NCBI GenBank assembly: GCA_947683625.1
Contig: CANTUR010000039.1
Location: 8,122,001-8,186,000 of the forward strand
Direction of reading: 5' to 3'
Source of the DNA: Mallotus nudiflorus
Taxonomy: Eukaryota > Streptophyta > Magnoliopsida > Malpighiales > Euphorbiaceae
DNA: 64,000 nucleotides
This document shows positions 1 to 11,722 of the stretch, piece by piece. The translations under genes were made by a program, and so were the position numbers. Each line of letters opens with the position of its first letter. Position 1 is the first letter of the stretch. The notes below the pieces were generated by a model. The model was not told the DNA's origin and ran no database searches. It worked only from the letters and a program-made list of their open reading frames with translations.

Positions 1-162
1 AATCAAATACGATCGAAGCAATTGACCAACCAATCAAAGTAATCAATAAGCACAACATGATTTCACATGAATTTGTGAAATTAACCAATCCAACCATCAA
101 TTTAACATTTAAGTATACGTTCAAGTCAAACTAGAATCATTAATCATGCTAAGTTCATACTT
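1..162. other. Non-coding tail downstream of the O pol gene
   Basis: This AT-rich sequence lies just past the end of the O RNase H domain in its direction of transcription. I see no LTR terminus, polypurine tract or envelope-like frame in it. It is probably the 3' untranslated part of O. Confidence 0.4.
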
Positions 163-490
163 AATGAAATTCATTCTCTCTTCATTGAGAGATTTGATGA
201 AGATATCTGCAAGTTGATTATTTGTATCAACAAATTCAAGTGAGATATCTCCATTATCAACATAATCATGCTAGGAATGATATCTATTGTCTATATGCTT
301 GGTTCTTGAATGTTGAATAGGATTCTTGCTAAGGTTTATAGAACTTGTATTATTATATTTGATAGGAATGTGATCAAGTTTATTTCTATAGTCCATTAAT
401 TGTTGTTTTTACCATAAAACTTGTGAACAACAAAGACTTGCTGCCATATATTTAGCTTCTATAGTGGACAATGTAACTAAAACTTATTTC
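163..490 (-). pseudogene. O pol, C-terminal part of RNase H
   Basis: Reading the minus strand from 490 downwards gives a copia RNase H tail. First comes the LSTIEAKYMAA box (canonical LSTAEAEY), then an INLSKNPIQHSRTKHI segment, then LADIFIKSLNEERMNF (canonical ADIFTKPL). This order and wording are typical of SIRE-type copia elements. Two in-frame stops are visible, one after VLW and one after RYHS, so it is not functional. The upstream part of the same domain lies 17 kb away at 17527-17718, because element D landed between them. Confidence 0.85.
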
Positions 491-2652
491 TATTAGGAAT
501 CGATTGTGCAATTAGGAATCAAATCCTAATTAGAGTAAATTTTAAAAATTTCTTAACATAACCCTTGATCTCATTAAGAATTCCAATTTGTAGGATCCAA
601 TTTGCATTAAACACATAGCTAATTCTAAAATAACACAAATTCACAAAATTAACAACCAAAGAATTATAAGTTTCAAGAAAAGCTTACTAATATCCAAAGG
701 TTAATATAGACCATAAAAATCTACTATAATGGTTTATACACCTTTGATTAAACTCTTGAATCAACCTTGAGTCTCCTAATTGTGAGACCTCTAGCTTGAA
801 ACACCAAGCTTTAGCAAATCTCTTCCTTGTCTTGATTAATAAGAAGCTTGAATCCTCTTACTTTAACCACTCAGGTTTTCTTCTTTTGATCCTTACAAAA
901 GGCTCGAGGATTTATATATATATATTTTTGTCTCTTATGTCTCTACATTTTTATCTTCACCAACCATTAATTCATATCCAGTTTTGCTTTTACATATACT
1001 TGGCTAGAGATTAAAGTAGAGATTAGTGACATAACCCTTATGACACTTGTCATAATTAATTAACAATTAAATAAGTCACTAGTGTCCAAACAAAGAGAAT
1101 GTAGAGATTACAACTCTTGTAATTCTCTACATCACCTAGGACTTACACATGTCAATTAATATATTAATTAATATTTGATTTAATAAAATCAAATATATCA
1201 TAAAATGGATTTGGGCCAAAGCATTAGGCCAACTCTTGACCTAAAGCCCATTCCATCAAATAAGTGGACTTAAATAAGGTAAATGGGCTTTTGTCATTCA
1301 CTTAGTTTAATCTTTAGCCCAAAACTCTTTTGGGCCTAGGTCCATAACACTTGGGCCATTAATCTAAGTATAAAAAAAATCATATATATCCATTATTAAT
1401 TTAATATCTCAATTAATATCTCATATTAAGTAAGCATAAATTAATAATTAAACACCTTTCATTGAAATTAAATTACTTGATATGCTAGAATCATTGCTTT
1501 AAGCAAAAATCCAATTTAATTAATCTTAATTAATTGAGTAAACTCTGTAATCAATAATTAGATTAATACAAAGAGATTTAGTAAAACCTTTTAGGTGTGA
1601 CTTACTAGGTTTATGTCTAATTGGCAATGAGAAGATAATATTAACACTTCATATTATTTAAAACTCCTTTCAAGTTTAAATATGAAAATTCCAATTATTC
1701 ATATTTAGTTCTCATAAGTAGTCAGTGACCCCTAACATCGATATCATAACTACCCAAGTAGATATAAATGTATTCATTAATTCAAATGAACCCTTTGGTT
1801 ATAATTACTGTGCACTAAAATCTCTCTATTAGAAGATCCTGATATAGCCTAGAGTCAAGGATTAGTCAAACTCTAATAGTTATATCATATGACCTCGTCT
1901 CAAGTTCTATTTCTTGATTAAAACATGACAAATACTACAAACTCTTTCTAGCACTAAAACTCTTTCAAACAATTATCTTTGTCATGGCCAGGAACTATTT
2001 CATCAAGAAAAGACTTATATAGTATAAGATTTTATCCTGGTTCACTCTAGGTAATGAATCCCATCTTGGTCAAACACTTATCCCTACATTTAACAAACTA
2101 GAGCCACCACATGCCATATACCCATATGTGAATGACACAAGTATATAAGTGGTAACAAACTCTAACCACTTAAATATGGATGACTGTGTCACCTCTGGTT
2201 AAAGGACTATATGCATCATTATGACCTAGATTTTGATCGTTGACTATAAGTGAATATCCATGCGATCACATATCTAATGTCACTGTTCTATCCACCCATC
2301 ACATGAGTATCCGCATGTCTATTATGATATCTCATATCAAATAGCATGAGACTCACTACCTCCCACTATTAGTATCACATACTAATCAAAGAAAATAGAC
2401 AGAGGTGATAGTCTAATTAATATTACCTAAATATTAATTATATGACTATGAACGTTTTATAACATGTGTACTAAATAAGTTTGTAACTCATATTATAAAC
2501 TCTTGATAATAAATTTATTAAACACGGTGCTAAAGGGTAAATAATCAAATAAACAAACACTTTATTTAAATGAATATTATATTGCCATTAGGGATAATTT
2601 ACAGTGTCATTATACATTACAAGAATGGCACTAGGGCATATCAAAGCTAATA
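491..2652 (-). repeat. D 3' LTR (left copy)
   Basis: This copy aligns along its length with 15395-17526. Its outer ends are TATTAG and CTAATA, one substitution each from TGTTAG and CTAACA. The only open frames in it are short and AT-rich and are not coding. Confidence 0.9.
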
Positions 2653-4613
2653 ATATCCCAATAGCACTAGTACCATTCATTACAATATTTAAGACCCATC
2701 TTCTCATGATGACAGTCTAATTGTAACTGAGTGAGTGCCTTGGTTAGTGGATCAACCACATTATCATTTCAAGCTACCTTTTGCACTATGATGTCACTTT
2801 TTCCAACAAGTTCTCTAATAATATGGAAGCTCCTTTCTATGTGTTTAGATTTCTAGTAAGACCTCAGTTCCTTTGCAAAATCAATGGATCCATTATTGTC
2901 GTAATAGAGAGGAATCAGGGACTCAATGGAAGGAATAAATTCTAGTTAAGTATTGAACTTTTTAATCCAAACAGCTTCTTTAGCAGCATCAGATGCAACT
3001 ATATACTTGGCTTCTATAGTGGAATCAATAGTGACACCTTACTTAGAACTCTTTCAACTCACTGTACCTCCATTACAGATAAAAACAAATCTAGAGATAG
3101 ATTTTCTATCATTAATATCTGATTGGAAATCAGAATCTATGAATCCATCAATTTGTAAATCACCTCCTCTATAAGTTAAAATCAAATCTTTAGTCATTCT
3201 CAAGTACTTAAAGATTGACTTAACTGCTATCCAGTGTTCCAAACCTAGATTGGATTGAAACTTGCTAGTCATACTAATAGCATGGGCAATATCAGGATTT
3301 GTATATAACATAGCATACATTAAGCTTCCTATAGCTGAAGTATAAGGAACTTTGGCCATTTGCTCCATTTCCTCGGGTGTCTTGGGTAGCATACCCTTAG
3401 ATAAATGGATACCATGCCTAAATGGTAACAATCCTCTCTTAGAATCAAGCATGTTGAACCTCTTCACCACCTTTTCCAAGTAAAGACTTTGGGATAAACC
3501 TATCATTCTTTTTTAGCTATCTCTATAGACTTGAATGCCAAAAATATAGGTAGCCTCCCCTAAGTCTTTCATGGAGAAAGTTTTACACAACTATAGTTTT
3601 ATAGTTGTAAGCATGCCAATGTCATTCGTAATTAATAAAATATCATCCACATACAATACAAGGAAAGTGAGTTGGCTCCCATTAACCTTCTTGTATACAC
3701 AAGGCTCATCCTCATTCGTGATAAAACCAAATGATTGTATGGCTTCATCAAAATGATGATTCCAACTCCTTGAAGCTTACTTTAGACCATAAATAGATCT
3801 ATTAAGCTTGCACACTTTGGAACCTTCTTTAGATTCATATCCTTTAGGTTGTTCCATATAAATTTCTTCCTTAACATAACTATTGAGAAACACAGTTTTG
3901 ACATCCATTTACCAAATCTCATAATTATAGTGTATAGTAATGGAAAGAAGTATTAGAATGGATTTAAGCATGGCTACCAGTAAGAAGGTCTCCTCATAGT
4001 TAACCCTTTGCCTTTGGTGAAACCCTTTCGCTACAAGCCTCACTTATTAACCTTTCCATATGCACTAACATTTCTCTTGATGATCCATTTACAACCTATA
4101 AGTATAATACCTTCAGCTGGATCAATAAGTGTCCAGACTTAGTTTGTATACATGGAATCCATTTTGAATTTCATTACTTCAAGACATTTAGAAGAATCTT
4201 TATCTGATAAAGCCTCTTCAAATATTGTAGGATCATCATTATAATTGTCTTCTTTATGCATATTCAACTCTTGTATATCATGCAAAAAATTGTATCACTC
4301 CAGTGGATAAGATACCCTACCTAACTTTCTAGGAGTTAGTGTGATGATATTTTCAATGGAATTAGACTCTTGGGATTTATCTATATCCATTTGATTAACT
4401 TGATTGGCATTATTAGAAGACTCTTCTTCTAATGCTATCTTCCTTCCTTTACACCTTCTTGAAGAAACTCTTTCTTAAGATATACGGCATTTTTGCTTAC
4501 AACAACAAATTATTTAGTAGGAATATAGAAATAATACCCTAAACTATCTTTAGGATATCCAATAAATCTGCCTTAAATTGACCTTTTATCTAATTTGTCT
4601 ATTTTTAACTTTT
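2653..4613 (-). pseudogene. D pol, second half: integrase C-terminus, reverse transcriptase, RNase H
   Basis: From 4613 downwards the minus strand gives the end of integrase (KLDKRS, then a GYPKDSLGYYFY segment). A copia RT follows with an intact YVDD box at 3642-3653 (FLVLYVDDILL) and a MIGLSQSLYLEKVVKRF stretch opening the best open frame (3506-3054). RNase H comes next with DSTIEAKYIVASDAAKEAVW near 2970-3030. A terminal tail runs down to the LTR at 2652. Several stops and small frameshifts are present, so it is dead. The first half of pol lies beyond element F. The wording resembles element G more than element O, so D and G probably belong to a similar copia clade (Tork-like, not certain). 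Confidence 0.85.
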
Positions 4614-5409
4614 TGATACGGAACCTCCAAGAATAAGCTTGAGAACCCCTTTATGTATTCGAACCCCCAAAGCATTAACTTGAAAACCCCAATAGTCAAT
4701 TCAGCAACAACCCCTAAGAATGGTTAGAAATCAGATTACTTAGATGATCAAAGAATTAGAATAAAGAAAACTCGTTTCTAAATTCCAATTTCGAAACACT
4801 CCATAAGAAGATGATCAATCTACTTGAATGTTCCTTAAAGCATGTATTCTACACAAGAACATAAAGATAAAAGCAAAACAGCCTTTAGGTTTTAAAACTT
4901 CAATTCTAAATAATAAAATTCGTCCAAGGCATATATATATAGCCTTTACAAGGTTTTCCTTAGTGAGTAAGGAAAACTAATAACCCTAATCACAAAAAAG
5001 GAATTTAATCTAATCAGACCTTAAATAGGAATTTTGACATACTTCCTATTTTAAGAATAATTAAACTAACTAAAACTAATGGGCTTTTAAAATAACAAAT
5101 TCGTCCAGCCCTTATTTAACATAATTAAACCCATTAATAACTTGGACTTGAATTAAGTTGTATTGAACTTGAGCTGCACTTGGCACAAAGCTTTGGTGTC
5201 CTTGTAAACTTTCACTAGCTAAGTTCATAAAGCCTTGTAGATGATGGATTAAGGCTTCTTGAAGCTTCTTAGATTGAGACCTTGTTATAGGTCTTTGAGG
5301 CATGCTGATTGGACTCAAAACCTCTTGAACTTGATCCTTGCCTTCTTGACCATGCTCATCTTCATCATGTTGAATTCTTTGAGCTTGGTGTGTTGGCTGC
5401 TCCATAACA
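4614..5409 (-). repeat. F 3' LTR
   Basis: The LTR reads TGATACGG at its left end and CCATAACA at its right end on the plus strand. By eye it differs from the partner at 10927-11722 at only about six positions. The right-hand 298 bp also encode the last residues of the polyprotein, which ends at 5112. Confidence 0.95.
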
Positions 5410-8400
5410 TTTACCCTCTCCTCAAAAGGATTCATCCTCGAATCTAAAGCATCACCTATATCAAAAGGACTCAAATCAGCCACATTGAATGAAGCACTAA
5501 CATTATACTCACCAGGTAGGTCCACTTTGTATGCATTGTCATTAATCCTTTCAAGTATTTGAAAAGGACCATCTGCTCTTGGGTTTAGCTTAGACTTCCT
5601 TTGAAGTGGAAACCTTTCTTTACGAAAATGCACCCAAACCCAATCTCCAGGCTGAAAAATCATTGGCTTCCTTCCCTTGTTCACACGTGAAGCTACTTTA
5701 GCATTTTGCTTCTCAATCCTCTCCTTAACTTGCTTATGTAACTTCTTCACCAAATCAGCCTTAGAATTAGCATCAACACTCACAAAATTGTTAGGTGGCA
5801 GTGGCAATAAATCAATAGGAGTAAGTGGATTAAATCCATAAACAATCTCAAATGGAGAGCAATTAGTAGTGCTATGAACAGCCCTATTGTAAGCAAACTC
5901 CACAAATGGTAAACAATCCTCCCACATCCTAATGTTCTTTTCTATGATTGCCCTAAGCAAAGTAATCAAAGTCCTATTAACTACTTCAGTTTGCCCATCG
6001 GTTTGAGGGTGACAAGTAGTTGAAAATAATAGCTTAGTTCCTAACTTTCCCCATAACACACGCCAAAAATGACTCAAAAACTTAACATCCCTATCACTAA
6101 CAATGCTCCTAGGTATGCCATGTAAACGCACAACTTCTTTGAAAAACAAATCAGCAATCAACTTAGCATCATCAGTTTTATGACATGGTATAAAATGAGC
6201 CATTTTACTAAATCTATCAACCACAACAAAGATACTATCATGACCTTTCCTAGTTCTAGGCAATCCAAGCACAAAATCCATAGACAAATCAGTCCAAGGT
6301 TCACTAGGAACGGGTAATGGTGTGTATAACCCATGCGGTTTCAACCTAGACTTAGCCTCTCTACATGTAATGCAATGCTCACAAACTTTATACACATCAT
6401 GTTTCATGCCGGGCCAAAAGAAATGTTCTAACAGCATATCATAGGTCTTATTTACCCCAAAATGCCCCATTAAGCCTCCTCCATGTGCCTCCTTAATTAA
6501 TAATTCCCTTATAGAACACTTAGGAATGCACAATCTATTTCTTTTAAACAAGAAACCATCAAACAAGTAAAAATCATCTGAAACAACCCCATTGGCACAA
6601 GATGCATATATATCACCAAAATCATCATCATGTGGATACAACTCCTTTATAAACTCAAAACCTACTAATTTAGCAGTAAGAGAGTTAAGTAAGGTGTACC
6701 TTCTAGATAATGCATCAGCAACCACATTCTCTTTACCTTGCTTGTACTTAATCAAATATGGAAATGTTTCTATGAACTCCACCCATTTGGCATGCCTACA
6801 GTTCAGCTTATCTTGACCCTTCAAATGCTTTAAACTTTCATGGTCAGTGTGTATCACAAACTCCCTAGGCCACAAATAATGTTGCCATGTTTGCAAAGCT
6901 CGAACCAATGCATATAATTCCTTATCATAAGTTGGATATTTCAAGGTTGCCCCACTTAACTTTTCACTAAAATACATTAGTGGTCTTTGATCCTGCATCA
7001 AAACAGCTCCAATCCCTATGCCACTAGCATCACATTCAATCTCAAAAGTTTTATCAAAGTTAGGTAAAGCAAGTAAAGGTGCATTACATAATTTTGCCTT
7101 AAGTTCATTAAATGCATGTTCTTGTGCATCACCCCAAACAAATCCAACATTTTTCTTAACTAATTCATTCAAAGGTGCAGCTATAGTGCTGAAATCTTTA
7201 ATGAATCTCCTATAGAAACTAGCAAGCCCATGAAAACTTCTCACCTCACTAGCATTTTTAGGTTTTGGCCACTCTTTAATAGCCCTAACCTTCTCCTCAT
7301 CAACCTCTATGCCTTGACTAGATACAACAAAACCAAGAAAATTAACCTTATTCATGCAAAAACTACACTTTTTAAGGTTTGCATACAACTTTTCTTGTCT
7401 AAGTGTTTCTAGTACAATTCGCACATGCATAACATGATCATCTAAACACTTAGAGTAAATCAGAATATCATCAAAGTAAACAACAACAAATTTACCTAAG
7501 TAATTTCGCAACACATGGTTCATCAATCGCATGAATGTGCTAGGTGCATTAGTAAGACCAAAGGGCATAACAAGCCACTCATACAACCCATACTTAGTCT
7601 TAAAAGCTGTTTTCCATTCATCACCAACATTCATTCGAATTTGATAATAACCAGATTTCAAGTCTATTTTAGTGAAAAAACAAGAACCATATAACTCATC
7701 TAGCATATCATCTAATCTAGGAATAGGATGACGATACTTTACAGTGATTTTATTGATGGCTCTGCAATCCACACACATCCTCCATGTTCCATCCTTCTTT
7801 GGCACAAGAATGACAGGAACCGAACAAGGACTAAGACTTTCCCTCACATACCCTTTAGCTAGCAACTCCTCCACTTGTGTTTGGATCTCCTTTGTTTCTC
7901 TTGGATTTGCTCTATATGCTGGTCGATTGGGTATGGCTGCCCCAGGAATGAAGTCAATTTGATGTTCTATGCCTCTAATTGGGGGTAATCCACTAGGCAT
8001 CTCTTTGGGAAACACATCTTCAAATTCCTGCAAAAGATCAATAAACACACTAGGCAAAGATGGGTTAAGTTCATTAGTTGCCAAATAAGCCCCTTTGTAC
8101 AAAAGTACAAATATAGGCCGATTAGCATACAAGGCCTATCTAACCTCACTTGTCCTAGCTATTAAACTCAAATTCTTTTCTTTTTTCTCTCTAGGCTGAA
8201 TCTCTTCTTTTATTTTTCCCTCTTTCTTTTCACTCTCTAAAGAATTTTTCTTACTCTCTTTTTCTTTCTTTTCAGCCTCCACTCTCATTCTTTCCATTTT
8301 ACATTGGTCTTCATACACCTCCTTTGAAGAAAGCGGTGTTAATATGATCTTGCGCCCATCCTTGGTAAAGTGATACCGATTGAGGTACCCATCATGCTTG

Positions 8401-9992
8401 GTCTTTCTATTAAATTGCCATGGTCTACCAAGCAAAATATCTCCAGCATGCATAGGAACTACATCACACAATTGCTCATCATGATATTTACCAATTGAAA
8501 AGGAAATAATAGATTGTCTATTTACCTTGACCTCTCCACAATCATTAAGCCATTGAAGTTTGTATGGTCATGGGTGTAGTATAGTAGACAGCCCCAATCT
8601 ACTAATTAAGAATGAGCTCACTGCATTGGTGCAACTCCCTCCATCAACAATCATAAGACATGCCTTGCCTTGCACATGACACCTTGTATAGAATAAGTTG
8701 TCTCGTTGCTCTTCAATGCAATCTTCCTTTATTTGAGTACTAAGAGCACGCCTTGTAACCAGCATGTCACCTTTGATTGGCTCCTCTATACTCCCATCAC
8801 TATAACTTTCCAATTCAGGCATCTCATCCTTATCACTTTCATTATTGCCCTCTTCTTCATCAGTCACAATTTCCCCATTCCTTATGGTCATAGTTCTCTT
8901 ATTAGGGCAATCTTTGCTCATATGACCTACTCCTTGACACTTCCAACACTTAATGTCTCTATTTCTCCCTTTAGCCTCATTGGTTTTGATTTTGTCCTTA
9001 GAGACCGAATCTGTCTTCCCTTTAGCAACCTCATGAGCAACCTTATTCCCACCCCTATAATCACTCTTTCCATCCTTTTTCCAATTAAAATTAGAGCTAG
9101 AATAGGATTTGGAATTGTACCTTGTCGCCCCTCTTCCTTGGAGTTGCCTTTCTATCTTGACGGCCATATGCACCATCTCTTCTAAATCTTCATATTTGTG
9201 TAAATCTACTCGGTCAGATATGTCTTTGTTTAGACCAGCCAAGAAGCGTGCCATAGTGATCTCCACATCTTCATCTATATCAGCCCTAGTCATGAGCATC
9301 TCCATCTCTTTATGGTAATCATCCACACTCTTACTACCTTGTTTAAGAACTTGAAGTTTTTGTACAAGTTCCCTATGATAGTGTTTGGGCACAAATCACT
9401 TCCTCATTACAACCTTGAGCTCAGGCCAATTATCAATTGGGTACTCCAAATTCCTTCACCTATTAATCACCAAATGGTCCCACCAAGCAATAGCATAATC
9501 AGAAAATTGAGTAACCGCCAATTTTACCTTCTTTTCCTCTCTAAATTGATGGCAATCAAATATAAGCTCCAATTGCTTCTCCCATTGTAAATAGGACTCC
9601 GGATCTGATTGACCTTGAAAGTTAGGTATCTTATGTTTGATGCTTCCCAAATTTCGATCTACATTATCTTCATTGCCTCGGTTTCTTCCATTGTATGGAA
9701 CTGGTTCTAACCTTCCTCTTCCTCTACCTCGGCCTTGTCTACCTCCACCTCTTGGTACTACTTCTGCATAGGCCTCATCTTCATCCTCATTGTCAACATT
9801 GCCTTCTACTTCCTCATTATGATTTGGTGTTGTTGCCCTTTCAACCGCTCCTAGCCTTGTATCCATGCGGTTTAATCTCTCCATTATAGTCTCAAAATTT
9901 GTATTCATACGTTCAAATTGCCTTTGTTGAGCCTCACGGAGCAAAGTTTCATCAACTTTACCCTCACCTTTATTTTCACCTTGGTTTGACAT
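5112..9992 (-). pseudogene. F gag-pol polyprotein, single frame with four in-frame stops
   Basis: One frame of 1,627 codons runs from ATG at 9992 to the stop at 5112. Gag starts with a Gln/Glu-rich coiled-coil-like stretch, an RGRGRGR patch and the retrotransposon gag domain. A CCHC zinc knuckle (CWKCQGVGHMSKDC) lies at 8907-8948. Protease shows VDGGS near 8630 and LLGRPW near 8430. RT has YFDD at 7467-7478, followed by RNase H (ECDASG). Integrase has an HHCC zinc finger, a D-D-E triad (D619, D680, E716 counted from 8132) and a GPF motif at 855-857. The tail after FNVADLSPF replaces a chromodomain. The frame is broken only at 9456-9458 (TGA), about 9411 (TGA), 8568-8570 (TGA) and 8136-8138 (TAG). 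No frameshift is needed, so inactivation is recent. Confidence 0.93.
5410..5423 (-). promoter_or_regulatory. F polypurine tract, inside the coding sequence
   Basis: On the minus strand GAGGAGAGGGTAAA directly precedes the 3' LTR start TGTTATGG. This is the expected primer site for plus-strand DNA synthesis. The same bases encode residues EERVN of the polyprotein. Confidence 0.75.
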
Positions 9993-10912
9993 TGCTGTAA
10001 AAGAATGTTAGAAACAATAATAATAATAATTTAAAATCCTCACAAGCACTCCCTCACGTGTTTGCACTCAAATGATGCGGGTGGTCACTCGTGTTTAACT
10101 CAATTTGATGTTTCACTCGACTTCCTCTCACCACTCAAGCTAATTCTTTTATGTTCTTAGGTGAATCACACTTTTAGAACAAATCAATTAGATTGAAGCA
10201 ATATTCAAGTAGAACTTTCAAAAGTGAAATTTTCAAAACAAGTTTGAGGCAATTCGGTTAAAAAAAAATAACAATTCAGAAGCAATAAAATAGGAAAACT
10301 CAAAAAGATGCAAAAGACATGTGAAAGAAATACAAAGATCTTCTAGAATAGAAAAGAAAACGAATTTAGAAGTTATTTTAAGGAGAAAAGTCAAATCTGC
10401 CTCAATAAGTAATATTCCTTAATGAGCAAGTATTGTAAAGATATGCAAAATCCTTAATAGACAAGTAATACAAGATATGACAAGATCTAGTTAGATATGT
10501 CAATTATAAACCAAATAGGATTAGGAAACCAAAATCAGACCTGATGAGGATATTAATCACTCAAACAATATTCCTTAATGAGCAAGGAATGGAAGGAAAT
10601 GCAAATCAGACCTGATTAGGATATAAATCACTCAAGAATCTTAATTCTTCCTTTTCTAATAACTTTCTCTCTTTTTTTTTCACGAATTTTTTTTTTAATT
10701 TCAACTATGAACACAAATCTAAATTTCAAAATGCAAAACAATTGACTGACCTAAAGGGAAAAAAAATCAAGACTAACAAATAAGAACAAAGAACAAAACA
10801 CAAGAATGAAGAACAAAAATAAATAAGAACGATTTTAAAAGAATAAGAAAAACATAAGAAATCAGGATTAAGAATAAAAATTATAAAAGATAAAACCTGA
10901 TCTAGAGCCAAA
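9993..10912 (-). other. F leader between PBS and gag
   Basis: This untranslated leader is A- and T-rich, with poly-T runs near 10673-10697. It contains repeated short phrases such as CCTTAATGAGCAAG (about 10413-10432 and 10571-10590) and CAGACCTGAT (about 10536 and 10606). No coding potential is apparent. Confidence 0.6.
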
Positions 10913-10924
10913 GCTCTGATACCA
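10913..10924 (-). promoter_or_regulatory. F primer-binding site (initiator tRNA-Met)
   Basis: The minus strand reads TGGTATCAGAGC, complementary to the 3' end of plant initiator tRNA-Met. It lies two bases inside the 5' LTR (10927-11722). Confidence 0.85.
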
Positions 10925-10926
10925 AA

Positions 10927-11722
10927 TGATACGGAACCTCCAAGAATAAGCTTGAGAACCCCTTTATGTATTCGAACCCCCAAAGCATTAACTTGAAAAC
11001 CTCAATAGTCAATTCAGCAACAACCCCTAAGAATGGTTAGAAATCAGATTACTTAGATGATCAAAGAATTAGAATAAAGAAAACTCGTTTCTAAATTCCA
11101 ATTTCGAAACACTCCACAAGAAGATGATCAATCTACTTGAATGTTCCTTAAAGCATGTATTCTACACAAGAACACAAAGATAAAAGCAAAACAACCTTTA
11201 GGTTTTAAAACTTCAATTCTAAATAATAAAATTCGTCCAAGGCATATATATATAGCCTTTACAAGGTTTTCCTTAGTGAGTAAGGAAAACTAATAACCCT
11301 AATCACAAAAAAGGAATTTAATCTAATCAGACCTTAAATAGGAATTTTGACATACTTCCTATTTTAAGAATAATTAAACTAACTAAAACTAATGGGCTTT
11401 TAAAATAACAAATTCGTCCAGCCCTTATTTAACATAATTAAACCCATTAATAACTTGGACTTGAATTAAGTTGTATTGAACTTGAGCTGCACTTGGCACA
11501 AAGCTTTGGTGTCCTTGTAAACTTTCACTAGCTAAGTTCACAAAGCCTTGTAGATGATGGATTAAGGCTTCTTGAAGCTTCTTAGATTGAGACCTTGTTA
11601 TAGGTCTTTGATGCATGCTGATTGGACTCAAAACCTCTTGAACTTGATCCTTGCCTTCTTGACCATGCTCATCTTCATCATGTTGAATTCTTTGAGCTTG
11701 GTGTGTTGGCTGCTCCATAACA
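10927..11722 (-). repeat. F 5' LTR
   Basis: This 796-bp partner of 4614-5409 differs from it at only a few bases. An apparent open frame at 11425-11718 is just the LTR copy of the polyprotein C-terminus and is not a separate gene. Confidence 0.95.

Larger units (their letters stand above)
4614..11722 (-). mobile_element. Element F: young, nearly intact Ty3/gypsy element, probable CRM lineage
   Basis: Two 796-bp LTRs (4614-5409 and 10927-11722) flank one gag-pol frame on the minus strand. A perfect TSD, CTTTT, lies at 4609-4613 and 11723-11727. It sits inside the integrase gene of D, whose reading resumes on the other side. The PBS matches initiator tRNA-Met. CRM assignment rests on four points: gag and pol in one frame, no ordinary chromodomain after integrase, a FNVADLSPFD junction followed by an acidic-to-basic tail, and a coding sequence that runs into the 3' LTR. 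It is the youngest element here judged by LTR identity. Confidence 0.9.

Noticed and set aside
1..490. Envelope-like gene downstream of pol, as known in some SIRE elements
   Set aside because: The 162 bp visible past RNase H show no open frame, and the rest is outside the window.
796..1014. Small hydrophobic open frame
   Set aside because: It lies inside the D 3' LTR in AT-rich DNA and is not preserved in the partner LTR.
8136..8138. Programmed UAG readthrough between protease and RT of F
   Set aside because: CRM-type elements use a single frame, and three further stops of point-mutation type are present in the same frame, so a simple mutation is likelier.
11425..11718. 97-codon minus-strand frame resembling the end of the F polyprotein
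   Set aside because: It is the 5' LTR copy of the polyprotein tail, not a separate gene.
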